Notes: generated by a model from the letters alone, not told the origin. A DNA stretch of 64,000 bases from Cryptomeria japonica (GCF_030272615.1 NC_081411.1:215496654-215560653), one strand, 5' to 3'; numbered from the stretch's first letter, positions 38,560-50,840 are shown. Numbers and translations are program-made.

Positions 38560-41500
38560 ATGAATGATCCTTCAGCCAGTACTGCTTCTCCTCCCAGTGG
38601 CAGTTCTAGCAGCGGTTCTATGAATATTTTACCCGTTGATGTACTAGTTCTTGAAGGTTGCATTGATGATGTTTTATCTTCTCTTACGGACAAGGTAAAT
38701 TCTATTTTCCTGTTCGCACCAACCAATTAGGCTTTTAAAATTTGAACTATCAGTCTTTGATAGGAAGATTTGAACACATTTATTTACAGGGTCTGAGGTG
38801 TAAATTGCTTGAAAGTGGTATGAAACTAAGGGATGTAGTGCAGCCTGTAGTATCCGATTTTTCGAAACTATTTGAGTCCATTTCAGAGGGCGCAAAGATA
38901 ATTTCGGATAAGGTAATTAATGCTTTTGTCATTCTAGATCTAAACATTTGAAGGTATTTTCTATTTGGATAAAGATCCTACATTTTTTATATGACAGTAG
39001 TATGATCCATCTTTATTGAAAACAGAAATCCTCATCCTCAAAGCTTTCTAGCGAAGCACAATCGGTGGCCTTGGATACAGTGAAACAACTGGGAAATGTT
39101 CATTGGGCTGCGATTGGGCTTTTAGCAATAGCTTTTGTTCTTGAAAGATTCGACAAGATTTCTACAAACGACAGAGATTGCTTGGACCTTCTGAAACTGA
39201 TGCTGGACCTCGCTAAATTTCTAATGCAGCTCAAAGACATGAATGCCGACTCCCACAAAGAACTTTCAGAAAAAATGAACGAGGCGCTTCATTTGATTGT
39301 TAGTGGCGCAATCTTGTGTCGTTCCTTTATCGCGTACAAGAAATTGTTGAAGTAAGTAAAGTGACTAATCCGAAATGAATACCTTACTTTTAGAAAGCTA
39401 TGTATTTAAACTGAGAAAGGAATTTGATATGATGTTAAGTTAGAGTTTAAACAAACGTATCTAACATGCTGAAATGAAGTAAAGGTTCTTCTGCACAACG
39501 AAAATCCGTGACGAACTTGTCTATATACGGAGAAAGGTGGATAGTATAATAGGCCAGCTGAGTCTGCAGATGCAAGTTAAGGTTGCCTCTTTTTATATGT
39601 CACAGCCACAGCCACAGCCACAGCCACAGCCACACCCTAATGGTGCAGGTACACTTTATTGCTCTATTTACTTTTCACTTTGACAACTCTTTGTTTCGTG
39701 ACAAACTTTAGCTGTTGACTCTGCATTGGAGACAGGTGGACTTGCTTTTGAGCAATCAACCACCACAAATGAAATTTTTCAGTGTAAGTAAACACTCTTC
39801 CTAGAAGCAATATGTAATCGGATTCTATATTTACTGCAAAGAAAGTTAATGTGCAAATTTGACATTAACAGGTGAGATTGAGGATGCAGTCCAAACAGAG
39901 ACACGTGCAGAGGAGTCAAGCATTGAGATGTGCACAGCCAACACAAACGTCGTCTCTCGAGTGAACCAATGGAAAATAGAGGAAGCTGTTTCATGTGAAT
40001 CAAGTAATTGGGTAGATAGGCCTCAAAAATCCAAGAGGCTTTTACCCACTTTTTTCAGGCTCCCTAAATATCTTAAAAAGTTCAGAGAACGTAGATCTCG
40101 ATCTGAGAGAAAGCAAAACCCTGCCAGGAAAGTAGTTTTGGGAATAAGCCTGGACAAAACACAGCTGTCTTCGTTTGGTATAGAACATGACTCTGGAGGG
40201 CTACCAATCCACTTCACTCTCAAGGAATTGAAGAAAGCAACTAACGAATTTCGACACGAACTCAAAGTTTTCAATTCTTGGTGCAATCTGTTTAAAGTAA
40301 AATTTTCATTCGCTCAAGCAATTTGTATTGGACAATAGAACTAGTTAAGAATATCACAAAACATTTCTGTTTCCTTCTTGTTTTTTCTTCAGGGAACTTT
40401 GTCCAGCGGAAGACAAGTGGTAGTAAGGACGTTCCCTAGCCAACAAGCAACGAGCAGTGAACAAACCCTAATAAGAACCACGATGAAAGAGCTGGTGTGT
40501 CTAGCAAATTTGAGGCACAAGAACATTGTGAAGCTTGTGGGATATTGTAATCTTGAAAAAGAGGAACCGATGCTAGTGTATGATGATCTACTCAATGGAC
40601 GTCTATCCGACTTTCTTTTCGGTACGATTTTGTCTCATTGTTTTTAATTTCTTTACCCTTTTTGCAAGCGGCAGTCTTGAGATTTTAACACATTCAATTA
40701 TAAACAGGAGACACTACCAAGGGAAAAAAGAAAGAAGATTCTAAACAGGGAAAATTTCTTGACTGGTCCGATAGGTTAAAGATCATATTGGGAGTAATTA
40801 GTGCTCTCGTTTACCTTCACGAGGGTGCCGACGAGCATGTGTGTTGTGTACATAGAAATATTAACCCACGTAGCATTCTTCTTGATGACAACTTCAATGC
40901 AAAGCTGTCTGGGTTTGACCTCGCAGAATTTTTAGCTTTCGATGATTCAGGATTCAGTGAACCTGTAGCGTAAGCCCATATTTTCTCATATCACAGCCTA
41001 ATAGATTTTTATTTTATTTTTCTCACAATAAAAGGTTTGACGCGGTTAAGTTAAATCAGTTTTTCAATTTTCATCTACATTTGCTGTGGCAGTGGTACCT
41101 TCGGTTACATCGCTCCGGAATGTATTTCTCAGAATCATCTGAGTTCTAAAGCGGACATTTACAGCTTTGGAATTCTGGTGTTAGAAATTGTGTCTGGTAG
41201 AAGTGTGGTTTATAGCACATATAATTATGACGAAGATCACGTGAACCTTCCGGATAGGGTAAGAGCATATAATTAGGGTAATAGACACTACTGATTCGAA
41301 ATTGATAAGCCATGGGAGCAGAGAAATGATTCTTGGAGTTTGCCTTTGTGTTTGCAGGCGTGGAGGCTATACAAAGAAGATAACCTTGCTGATCTGATAC
41401 ATCCCCAGTTACTAGAGGGTAAAGGTTATACGTCAAGTAGCATAATAAGAAGCATCAAAGTAGCTCTGTGGTGCGTTGTAGTAGATCCTTACTTGCGGCC

Positions 41501-41663
41501 AACAACGTCACGCGTGTCAGCTATGTTGTCCACAGAAGAGGAGATCCCCCCACTACCAGAGGATAGTATGCCAGTGGAACAACATTTCTTAAAGAACAGA
41601 AATACCGATGAAGGTTACCAATCTGATATACCGATGGAAGAAATTGAAGACCTTCCACGGTGA
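38560..41663 (+). CDS. pseudokinase with N-terminal helical domain (MLKL-like architecture), intact
   Basis: Ten exons: 38560-38694, 38790-38912, 39026-39351, 39485-39648, 39712-39783, 39872-40296, 40393-40621, 40708-40969, 41093-41258, 41358-41663. All have GT..AG borders and matching phases, giving 735 codons and a stop. Residues 5-20 are Ser-rich. Residues 30-230 are probably alpha-helical ([46 protein letters not shown]). A (PQ)5 repeat and a basic linker follow. The kinase domain (about 385-690) keeps the fold markers [18 protein letters not shown] and [17 protein letters not shown]. It lacks the glycine loop and has VVVR427 for VAVK, HRN542 for HRD, S547 for the Mg-binding Asn, and G560-F-D for DFG, so phosphotransfer is not expected. 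Start ATG 38,560 is chosen because 38,518 lies before a likely acceptor. It probably signals by binding or oligomerisation at membranes (inferred). Confidence 0.88.
39602..39636 (+). repeat. in-frame hexanucleotide repeat (CAGCCA)n in exon 4
   Basis: Five to six CAGCCA units encode alternating Gln-Pro in the linker between helical domain and kinase-like domain. The length can vary in steps of two residues without loss of frame. Confidence 0.9.
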
Positions 41664-41790
41664 TTGAAAATGTTTAAATTGTGTATTTGGCCATTTGAAA
41701 GTTGGCTACTGTTTGTATCTAAAATGTCACAAATATTGAACCTATGTACAATTTGGTATTTGTTCAAGTTGATCCCTTTCGTGATTTTTT

Positions 41791-41796
41791 AATAAA
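41791..41796 (+). terminator. poly(A) signal AATAAA of the intact gene
   Basis: AATAAA lies 128 bases after the stop codon. The same TTTTTAATAAAAT string is kept in the copy-C flank near 46,890. Confidence 0.6.
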
Positions 41797-41984
41797 ATTT
41801 ATGTCTTGCTTTTTGGTAAATACCGCTTGTCTAGCCACTTCAATCCTACTTTGTCATCTTCCTAGTTTCAATCCTACTTTGTCATCTTCCTAGTTTCTCC
41901 ACTTTTACAAATGATATCATTTGTCTTATTTATTTATATATGATTGTCAATTTAGTTTAATATTTTTAAATATTAAAATCATAA

Positions 41985-42247
41985 ATAAATAATGCTAACT
42001 TTTTATGCCTATAGGATTTCATACATTAGGGTAAATTTTTTTAATAAATAATACTGATTTTTCCATTCTCAATACATCTTAACATCAGCCCATTTTTAAA
42101 ATGGTAATCATAAATAGTTCTTCATTAAGGGAGAGAAAAGGAAAAACCCTGGATGTGACAAATGCCATACATTTGAAAGCTAGAGCATGCATATATGAGT
42201 TGTCCACAACGTACATATTTTTCAAGTTGGAATATTTTTATTTAGGT
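41985..42247 (+). repeat. 3' flank of kinase family, copy next to the intact gene
   Basis: Matches 4,290-4,575. After TATTTAG (42,247) the two part ways, where about 1.25 kb of other DNA follows here. Confidence 0.7.
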
Positions 42248-43505
42248 ATTCACTATTGAACATAAGTTGTCATTGATGTCAAAGGAAGTTGTTTCCGAGG
42301 GAGATTGTTGGAGAGATGCTTTCAATAGAATTTGAATTATGCTACTTACTCATGATGCATCTAGAAGAATGGAGAGTTTTAATTACTTGTAGTGTCTTGT
42401 TAGAGCATTTTGAGTTGAAGTTGTCTCATGCAATTCCATTAATTGATATAACTACAAAATCAAATGAGACATGTTTCTTTTATCATAGTGCAACCATTCA
42501 TGTTGATAAACATGTTTTGGAAGTCTGCCTCGAAAAATTGGTTGCACTTACCCAGCTAGTACGCCTACTTTGGTAAATTGTAGATGTCAACATTTGCTAA
42601 TTCTTAAAGGGTGTGACTTATGGGTTGAAAGGAGAGTGAATATATCAGGCTCATCAAAGGAAGAGTGTGCAGCTTGCAAAAACTTCACTAAGGTTTTCTA
42701 AATTGTGACAACAACTTTAACACTCAAGTGCTTTCTCTAAATCTATAAATAGCTATTTTTCCCTTACTCCATAGTCTGATTGCATTTTTTAGGGCTCTTA
42801 TTTATTTTTTTGTCTCTTCACCAACCATTTAGTTGTTCTCAGCATCCTCTAGCTCTACACAACCTAAGGAAGATACTTTAGACCCATAAAGCTTAAAACA
42901 ATGACAAAGATGACACAATGAGTTGCTACCTAATGGCAAAACCTATGTATCATATCCTCCTCAATTGAATGCACAAAGCTGCTCACATTCCTCTTTCACA
43001 ACCAATATTTCATCACTTTCATAAACTATACATTCCATTTATAGTAAATAAAGGGATAATTGTATAGGAAAATGGAGAAACATAGAGAGAAGCACTACTA
43101 TATAGAACAATGGCTCATAGAATTAGAAGAAAATTGCTCGGATACCAAACTTTTGTAGACATTCAACTCAACACAAATCTGTATCAGAATTTTCTAATAC
43201 ATAAAAACATAAAAACGGATAAACATACAAGGTTGACAAATATAAATTATCAACCAAGAGATAAGAAAACACAAAAATACCAAGAAAAATACAACAAATA
43301 TATTTTCATAAATATTTACAAAACTCAAAATCTCTCCTCCATATTCTTTCTCTATCATTAAAATCTGCAATTTAATTTCCCACTAATTTATATCATTAAG
43401 GTAACTATTTACAAACATAACAAATATTATTAGACTCGCCTCCCGAATCTAACGGATTGGTTTGATTGTGTCTCCTAAATAACAAGAGTCAGTTTGCATT
43501 GGTGA
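42248..43505. other. insertion-like sequence within the duplicated flank
   Basis: The flank at 4,575 passes straight into the upstream block, whereas here 1.25 kb intervenes. A 95-codon frame (42,289-42,576) and an 83-codon frame (43,110-43,361) show no known domain. No clear terminal repeats, so the type of insertion is open. Confidence 0.4.
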
Positions 43506-43790
43506 GATTTATCTACTCACATTTCTTCCTAGAAGGTTTCATACAATTATTATGAAAATCCTTCTAGAATGGAGTTTACACACATTTCCGCGAAGGCAAG
43601 AATCTCACTTCTTTTTGGCACGGATCGCTACCCCTTATATTATTTTTATTTCCTTGTCAACCTTTTTAAGGTGACGCTAAATTTCTCCGTCTCATACTTA
43701 CGGGATAAATAACACCAACTGATTTAATTGAATAAAGACATACGAAAGCTCGCAGCAGCTCACATAACGTCGCCAATGATTCACTACATC
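43506..43790 (+). promoter_or_regulatory. upstream block of kinase family, copy 3 of 4 (orphan)
   Basis: Matches 37,720-38,090: TTTCATACAATTATTATGAA, AGAATCTCAC, AATTTCTCCGTCTCATAC and CTCGCAGCAGCTCACATAAC. No kinase exon follows it. Confidence 0.65.
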
Positions 43791-44102
43791 CAAACAAAAG
43801 ATAAAGGGGGATTAGGAGCCATGGATCCCTATACTCAAAGAATTTATCTCACAACTAATGGCTAAGGTTCAAGATCTCATCTCAATTGTTGAAATACAAA
43901 ATTTATTTTTTGTTGATGGAAACTATGAACCATATGATTCCCATAAAAGAGATGTAAGTAGGACCATTTTAACTGAATCTTTGAATAACAGACTTGAGTG
44001 TGGATTGGTGGTGATATGTTTTTTTTCACCCTAGTGCAAGATTGTACAATTGTTGCATAAGGATACTACCCTTGCTATGATTTGGTAAAATTATGAAAGT
44101 GA

Positions 44103-44972
44103 CACATCTAAATTAGAAGGATGTCGCTTATTTGATTAAAAGTGAATTGAAGGTATAATGATCAGTTGGTTTAAAAAAATAAATTGATAGTAATGAAGAT
44201 TGGTTCTTATAAATCAACAAAGTGATCTGCCATTTTCTATTATGCATCATATCTCCTAACCACCAAAATCACTCACTCATTTAAATAATGATTCCAACTC
44301 TAGAATCATTTGTTGCAGCTAAATCATGTGTTTAATCTATAACACTTTTTTATTTAAAAAGCCCTAGTTTCAGACTAGTTCTTTGGATCAACCTCTTCTA
44401 TTGCAACTCAAGTTTGAGTAGGAATATAGATGATTTTTTTTACTACATCTTACTTGTTTAAAATGACAACTGAAGTTGAGATCCATGTCCCATATTTAAA
44501 TTTATAGGAATAAAAGTCATGTTCATAAATATTGAAGTGAAGCAATATTTTGGAAATCAAATTGAAAAATTAATCATCCAATTTATCACAGTATTTATCA
44601 TCTCTAACTTTAATACATACTTTTACTTATTATATCATTCCATTTTTAAATCAATTGAAAACAAATTTATATGCTTAACTACTATATTAATTTAATTAAC
44701 CCAGATTATTTATGTCGGTGACTTTTAATTGCTCATATTTCTCCCTGAAATATTTCATACAATAATTTATGAAAATCCCTCTAGGATGGTTTTAACACAC
44801 ATTTCCCTTTCTTGCAAAGTTTTGCAGCTTAATTTCAAGTCCTGAAGATGTAGTCAACGAGGAAACAGCGCGGACTACAAAATTTAGCCTTTTTAAGGAA
44901 ATGGTAGGAAAGTTCTTTGCCCGCGAGAATCTCATCTCTTTTTTTCATTGATACCTATGCCGAAATCTCTCC
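44103..44972 (+). promoter_or_regulatory. upstream block of kinase family, copy 4 of 4 (paralog C)
   Basis: Collinear with 37,050-37,960, the longest second copy. It ends at CGAAATCTCTCC, where the TIR element begins. The gene body that should follow is absent. Confidence 0.75.
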
Positions 44973-46507
44973 GGCAATGGCTACGCAGTGGACAAAACAG
45001 CTCGCGCCATGCCATGCCATGCCATGCCCCCATGCGATGACGTGACCGCCCCGTCCAATTAAACCCCTCGTGCCATCTCCAGTCCTTTTCGGATATTTTT
45101 TCATATTTTTTTGTAAACATTAATCTAAAATACACCTATCAAATGAAATTTTGAATAAATATATTTTAAATTGTCAATCTAGATACAATATTTACATAGT
45201 TTGAATTTAATTTTTTTACTTGTGTGTAATTTATATACATTTTATTTTGTAAATTTGAGCAATAAGTTATAGTTTGAATTAAATTTTTACTTATCTGCAA
45301 TTTTTTCTTATGTGCAACTTTTTTTTATATATCATATATTATAGGTTTAATTATTCTAAAAATATTAAGAATGAAAGAAGATTGAAAGATGTCATTCTTT
45401 AAGTAAAAAGTTAATTCAAATTTCTTTGTATGTTTATTATTATTATTTACATAGTTTGAATTTAATTTTTTTACTTGTGTGTAATTTATATACATGTTAT
45501 TTTGTAAATTTGAGCAATAAGTTATAGTTTGAATTAAATTTTTACTTATGTGGAATTTTATTTTATGTATCATATATTATATGTTTAATTATTCTAAAAA
45601 TATTAAGAATGAAAGAACTTTAGAAGATGTCATTCTTTAAGTAAAAAGTTAATTCAAATTATTATTAATTTTTAATCTTTTTAACCTACATTATTAAGTT
45701 ATAATGTTTTTAAGTTTTATTAATTGTTTATTCATTTAGGTTTTTATAATTTAATTAATAAAATTTACTTAGTATATTTTCTTTGTATGTTTATTATTGT
45801 TATTATTTAATCAAATAATATATAAATTTAATCAAATATTTTAACAATTTTTTTGATATGCAATATTAAACATTAATCTAAAATACACCTATCAAATGAA
45901 ATTTTGAATAAATATATTTTAAATTGTCAATCTCGAAACAATATTTACATAGTTTGAATTTAATTTTTTTACTTGTGTGTAATTTATATACATTTTATTT
46001 TGTAAATTTGAGCAATAAGTAAAGTTAATTCAAACTATAAAAACTTTAAAACATTCAAAGAAAATATACTAAGTAGAAACAATATTTACATAGTTTGAAT
46101 TTAATTTATTTACTTGTGTGTAATTTATATACATTTTATTTTGTAAATTTGAGCAATAAGTAAAGTTAATTCAAACTATAAAAACTTAAAAACATTCAAA
46201 GAAAATATACTAAGTAAATATTGAACTTTAGAAGATGACATACTTATTATAAAAATTATAAAAAAAATTAAAATAAAAAATATAAAAAAAATAAAATAAA
46301 TTATTTCAATTCAAAAATATAATCATAATCTAAAAAAAAAAAAATCCCCCCACCCCCACAGACTTGTCAAAAAAAAATTAAAAAATGTCCAAAAAGACTG
46401 GAGATGGCACGGAGGGTTTGATTAGACGGGGCGGTCACGTCATCGCATGGGCTCATCGCATGGCATGGCATGGGGCGGGCCATTTTGTCCCATGCGTAGC
46501 CATTGCC
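44973..46507. mobile_element. 1.5-kb TIR element with about 130-bp inverted ends
   Basis: The left end GGCAATGGCTACGC and about 130 further bases are mirrored at the right end (46,375-46,507). Both hold ATGCC pentamer runs and the GC-rich GATGACGTGACCGCCCCGTC. The interior is AT-rich, non-coding and repetitive. The flanks carry no duplication and come from different parts of the kinase gene: promoter on the left, last exon on the right. A non-autonomous DNA element is likely; the superfamily cannot be named. Confidence 0.75.
45184..46160. repeat. four copies of an about 85-bp repeat inside the TIR element
   Basis: Copies at about 45,184-45,270, 45,445-45,525, 45,937-46,020 and 46,079-46,160 share TTTACATAGTTTGAATTTAA, TACTTGTGTGTAATTTATAT and TTGAGCAATAAGT. 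A 70-bp string before the first (45,113) is also repeated before the third (45,869). Confidence 0.85.
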
Positions 46508-47010
46508 TACGTGAAGTAGCATAATAAGAAGCATCAAAGTAGCTCTGCGGTGCGTTGTAGTAGATCCTTCCTTGCGGCCAACAATGTCACGCGTGTCAGC
46601 TATGCTTTCCACACGAGAGGAGATTCCCCCACTACGTTCCTAGGAGCTCCGTCCAATCTAATGAAGACACCCAATCTATTGTGGAGATTGAAGAAATTGA
46701 AAACCTTCTACGTGATTGGGAAATTTTTAATTAAAATTGGATTTTTTTCTTAAAGCACGCTCATCGCTACTTAAATATGTACATGGCCATTTGAAAGTGT
46801 GCTACTATTTGTTTATAAAATGTCACAAATATTAATAAATAATTTGCACAATTTGATATTGTACAAGTTTCTCCCTTTCATATTTTTTTAATAAAATGTA
46901 TATCCGGATTATTTTTCAAAAATACTATTTGTCTCGAGTAATAATTGTATTGGCCTTTTTAATCCTACGCTTCACTTCTTTTTAGTTTCTCCACTTTGTG
47001 AATATAAGAG
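46508..47010 (+). pseudogene. kinase paralog C, last exon and 3' flank
   Basis: From ACGTGAAGTAGCATAATAAG the sequence follows the last exon of the intact gene (41,427 onward), including the piece that encodes RSIKVALxCVVVDP and STxEEIPPL. An internal part is deleted (between about 46,635 and 46,680) and the frame is lost. The 3' flank continues to about 47,010, including the AATAAAAT string. Earlier exons are absent. Confidence 0.8.
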
Positions 47011-47470
47011 TTTGTATTATTAGTTCCTAGCAAGATTACTAATGCATTCATTGAATGTATTTGATTTTTTAAGCTAGCCAATCATATGGCAATATTTTTA
47101 AATATTTGCAAGGATTTGTATAGTTAAATTTCAGACACGATTTCTTTTATTTTATAGAAAACTATGTATCTCTTCTCCTATTGGTCTTCTCTTGGAAACA
47201 GTGATTGCAAAAAAAAGATTTTTTTAATTTTTTATTTAGTTATGAACCAATATCAAATATACAACCATCCAAAATGTCAAAATAATTAGTCTCTTTCATA
47301 ATGATAAATGGTCGTTCAATTCCACAAAAATCTTGCCAAATCTTACTCCATTCAATGAACTGTAGCAAAATATAATTAAATATTATCTTATAGAATGTAT
47401 TCCCTTGACAAATGGTATTTCATTCAATGCATATTTATTTCATTTTTTGAAAATTGTGTATATGTTAAAT
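47011..47470. other. unassigned intergenic DNA
   Basis: AT-rich, no recognised feature. Confidence 0.4.
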
Positions 47471-47474
47471 GCAG

Positions 47475-47830
47475 GAAGCTGTTCATAGAGTACAATGTAC
47501 ATGAATTTGCTTTTTCATATCTACTATTTGATCCTGTGGGGCAAATTATCTTTCCAGAGACCTCTGTCATTGGTAAGTTCCACTTTTGTAGATGGCAGCA
47601 ATAATAGTAATGTGATGATGGCATTGTATTATTACATGGACAATATTTTTAGAGCAGCCATTGGCAATATTTATTATGGTTTCCAAGTCTAGAATCTTCA
47701 TTTTTATTATTGTGGCTTTTTTTCATTTCACCGGCTACTCTCTTCTTGTTGTTTCAATTATCATGTTTTTGCAGGAGCATGAGCATTGTTTTGTTCGTGG
47801 AGCTTTGAAGTACATAGAAATAGGTTAAAT
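47475..47830 (+). pseudogene. possible two-exon fragment of an unrecognised gene
   Basis: After an acceptor-like AAATGCAG the frame reads KLFIEYNVHEFAFSYLLFDP and then VGQIIFPETSVI, ending at a good donor, GTAAGT (47,573). A second acceptor (TTTTTGCAG, near 47,774) is followed by EHEHCFVRGALKYIEIG in one frame, but the phases do not join without a stop. I do not recognise the protein. It may be a captured or decayed gene piece. Confidence 0.3.
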
Positions 47831-48299
47831 GAATTTCTAGTTAAAGTATTTCCAATATATTTCACTTGAAAACTCGGTCACTACATAAACAATGTGCACT
47901 GATTTGCATGCTTTTTGAGAACCGTACTTGTTGACCAAAGAAAGATCAATATTGCAACTAGAATTCGTGTAGAAATAAATACATGAGGTATGATTTTAAA
48001 CTAGTTTCAAATGGTAAGCATGTTATAATATTCGGAGGGGCTTTTCAGAAAGATTTAATTTTGTAGCTGGGAACAATTTCTTTATGATAGCAAGACTTTC
48101 TTAGTTTGTCACTTAAGTTCATCAAAAATATACAATTTCCTCGAGTCTAGCTTTTAACTAGCTTGGGATTCACTCATCTTCTAAGTTCCGGTTTGTTGTT
48201 GCTAGTCAAGTTTGGATCTTCTATGGTGGGTTCTATGGTTTTCAAAATGTCAGTGAATTGATTTTAAATCGTGACATGGCATGTATTTTTTACCAAGTT
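47831..48299. other. unassigned intergenic DNA
   Basis: AT-rich, no recognised feature; the LTR below may begin within it. Confidence 0.35.
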
Positions 48300-49729
48300 T
48301 GAGGGATTTTAGACTCAACCGCCCTTATGTTTTTTTTGGTTCAGCAAAGTTTTCAAATCAAGGACTATGTATTGCATCCTCGTGCAAGAGCACAAGGCCA
48401 CTATTGGTGAATGGTGGTCAAAGGGGTAATCTATAGGTTTTCTCATGTCAAATTGATGTAATAAGGCTATAAGAGGCTATTTATGATGGTTTTAGGTCAT
48501 TGGGATTCATTTTGGTCAATGATGAAAAAATTTGTAAATTGTTGTCATGTTGTCAATGCAATGTTGCAAAAGTGTAACTAGGAGGTCTAGTGGTAGAATT
48601 TAGGTGCTTTGAGTCATTTGATATGTAATAAGTTTGTTGTGAACCATTTAGAAGGTGTGTAAAGTCATTTAGGGGTTACATTGTAAATATCGCACAAATT
48701 GTAAAATGTAAAAAGTTGTCACTACAAAGTTGTCAAAGTTGTAAAGTTGCAATTAGGGAGATGAAGAGTCATTTTGAGTAAGGAAGTTTATGGGTTGGTT
48801 ATAGGTGTTTGGTAGTTAAAAAATCCTTTAAATACTTGTATTTCATTGACCTATTGGGGGTTCGAAGGATGGAGAGATGAAATGAATGAAAAACTCATTG
48901 GTTTTTGATGTTTTTACTGTATTATTACTGCTCTAAGGACCTGTGCATCCTTGTACGGTTGTGTAATGATGTGTGATCAATTGGTATGATCTTGTTATGA
49001 ATCTACTTCAATTTGGCATTGTTCTCATGCTAAGTATTTTGAGAGTTTTGGTTGTTTTCTTGACTGCAACTTTCCAGATTTCTCTGTAATAGTCATGTAG
49101 CAATGTTTTGTATGGTTTTGTGTGATGTTATATGATCTGAAACTTATATGGATGCATAGGGGAATGATTTGTCTTTCTTTTGGCATTGGTTTGAGGTCAT
49201 TCCATTAAGTATGAATGGAGATATGAGCAAATTACTGAAAGTGGGTCTGAAATTCTAGCAAACAAGGGTTTTGACACAAAAATGGTGATAAATTCCCATT
49301 CCACTATGGGAAAATTATAAATCTTGGTGAAATGTTAATTTTCCAAGTCCTTTCAATGTTCCAATTGGTTTCAAAGTATAAACTCAAGTTTGGAGGGATA
49401 AAAATGATGCCCTATGCAAGTTACTCTATGTGTTTGACCTTGTTGATAGGCTAGAAATGAGGGTTTCATTATTTGATCAACAGGTTATGGTTTCAAACCT
49501 TGAAGATGGTTGGATTGGGACATTTGTGACATGTAGAGAATATGTGAGAATATTTTTTGTTGAGATAAGTTATTCCCACTTTGTGACTAGTAGGGCTAAT
49601 ATACAAAAGGACTAGTTTATGGAGGAAGAGGCATGATAGGGTCTTTTTGAGCCCATTGTTGTGAAATATGCCATATTGTTATTGAGTTTTCTTCAAGATT
49701 GATAATTTGAACCCCCTTGTATTACATCA
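48300..49729 (+). repeat. 5' LTR of a second gypsy element (left border uncertain)
   Basis: The right end CATCA precedes a primer site at 49,733. A TATA-like CCTTTAAATACTTG lies near 48,829. No second copy is in the window, so the left border is an estimate. Confidence 0.5.
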
Positions 49730-49732
49730 AAG

Positions 49733-49745
49733 TGGTATCAGAGTG
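49733..49745 (+). other. primer binding site (tRNA-iMet type) of the second gypsy element
   Basis: TGGTATCAGAGTG matches the initiator tRNA-Met site in its first 11 bases. It lies three bases after the presumed LTR end and 70 before gag. Confidence 0.75.
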
Positions 49746-49814
49746 TGGGAAGTAGATCTCTTGAAAGTGAAAGTTGAAAGTTAAGAGAAGAGTGAGTAAG
49801 GAGTTGAAAACAAG

Positions 49815-50840
49815 ATGCCCCCTAAGAATAGTGGCACTGCTAGAGAGTTATAGGAGTTAAAGGAGAAACATGCTAGGTTTTTTGAGTCTCATAACTTTGT
49901 GTTATAAAGGCTTTCTTCCTTGGTTTCAAGTCAAAGAAGAGGTGTAGTGATGGGAGATGTAAGCGAACCTAAGGAAGAAGAAGGGGAAGAAGGGAAAGAA
50001 GAGAATAGAAGAGAAGAAGAGCAAATTGATCCTGAGAATCAAAGAACAATAAGGGCTTTGAGGGTAGTAAAGGGAGAGAGTTATAAGACCAAGGTTGATT
50101 TTCCTATGTATGGTGGGAGTTTGAATGATGAGGAACTACTAGATTGGGTTGCAGCTATGGACACTTACTTTGAGAAGGAGGATGTACCAGATGAACAAAA
50201 GTTCAAGGTGGCAAAGATAAAACTCAAGGGACATGCATTGTTACGGTGGGACTATGAACAAGCTAAAAGAAGAAAGCAAGGTAAGTCAAGGATAGCTTCT
50301 TGGGAGAGGATGGTTGCTAAAGTCAAAGGTAAATTTATTCCCAAAAATTATGAAATTCAATTGTATAAGAGATAACAAGGTTTAAGTAAAAAGGAATTAG
50401 ATGTTAAGACCTATATTGCTGACTTCTATAAGCTAAGTATAAGGTCAGGAAGAAATGAAGATGAAGTTGAAAAAGTGGCTAGGTATCTAGGTGGCCTTAG
50501 ATTCAATATACAAGATGAATTGGTTGTTGCTAACCCAAGGATTGTTGAAGAATGTTTCCAATTGGATGTTAGGGTAGAAGAAAAGATGAAAAGAAGACAA
50601 GACAAGTCCATGAGAGGTGGAGGTGATAATACAAGGGAAATAGGATCACTCCCTATATCAAGGCAGCCAAATGAGGGACAAGAAGCAAGTGAAGGCAAAG
50701 AAAAAAGTGCAGATTATAGAGGTGGCTTTAGAGGCAAAAGAGGCAGATTTGGGAGAGGTAGAAGTACAAATACATTTAAAGGTAGGTGCTACAATTGTAA
50801 TGATTTTAGGCATCCAGCATTCAAGACACCTAAAAGATAA
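49815..50840 (+). pseudogene. gag of the second gypsy element
   Basis: Starts MPPKNSGTAREL, followed at once by a stop (TAG near 49,851). An acidic stretch (EEEGEEGKEENRREEE) comes next, then the Gag core: KVDFPMYGGSLNDEELLDWV, EQKFKVAKIKLKGHALLRWD and KVKGKFIPKNYEIQLYKR. A stop at 50,373 precedes ARYLGGLRFNIQDEL, RGGFRGKRGRFGRGR and a CCHC-like knuckle (CYNCNDFRHPAF) whose last cysteine is threonine. The tRNA-iMet primer and this Gag type fit the chromovirus side of Ty3/gypsy (inferred). Confidence 0.85.

Noticed and set aside
46367-46612. 81-codon minus-strand frame, and a 67-codon one at 44,932-45,135
   Set aside because: Both lie on the GC-rich inverted ends of the TIR element and mirror each other; they also cross element borders.
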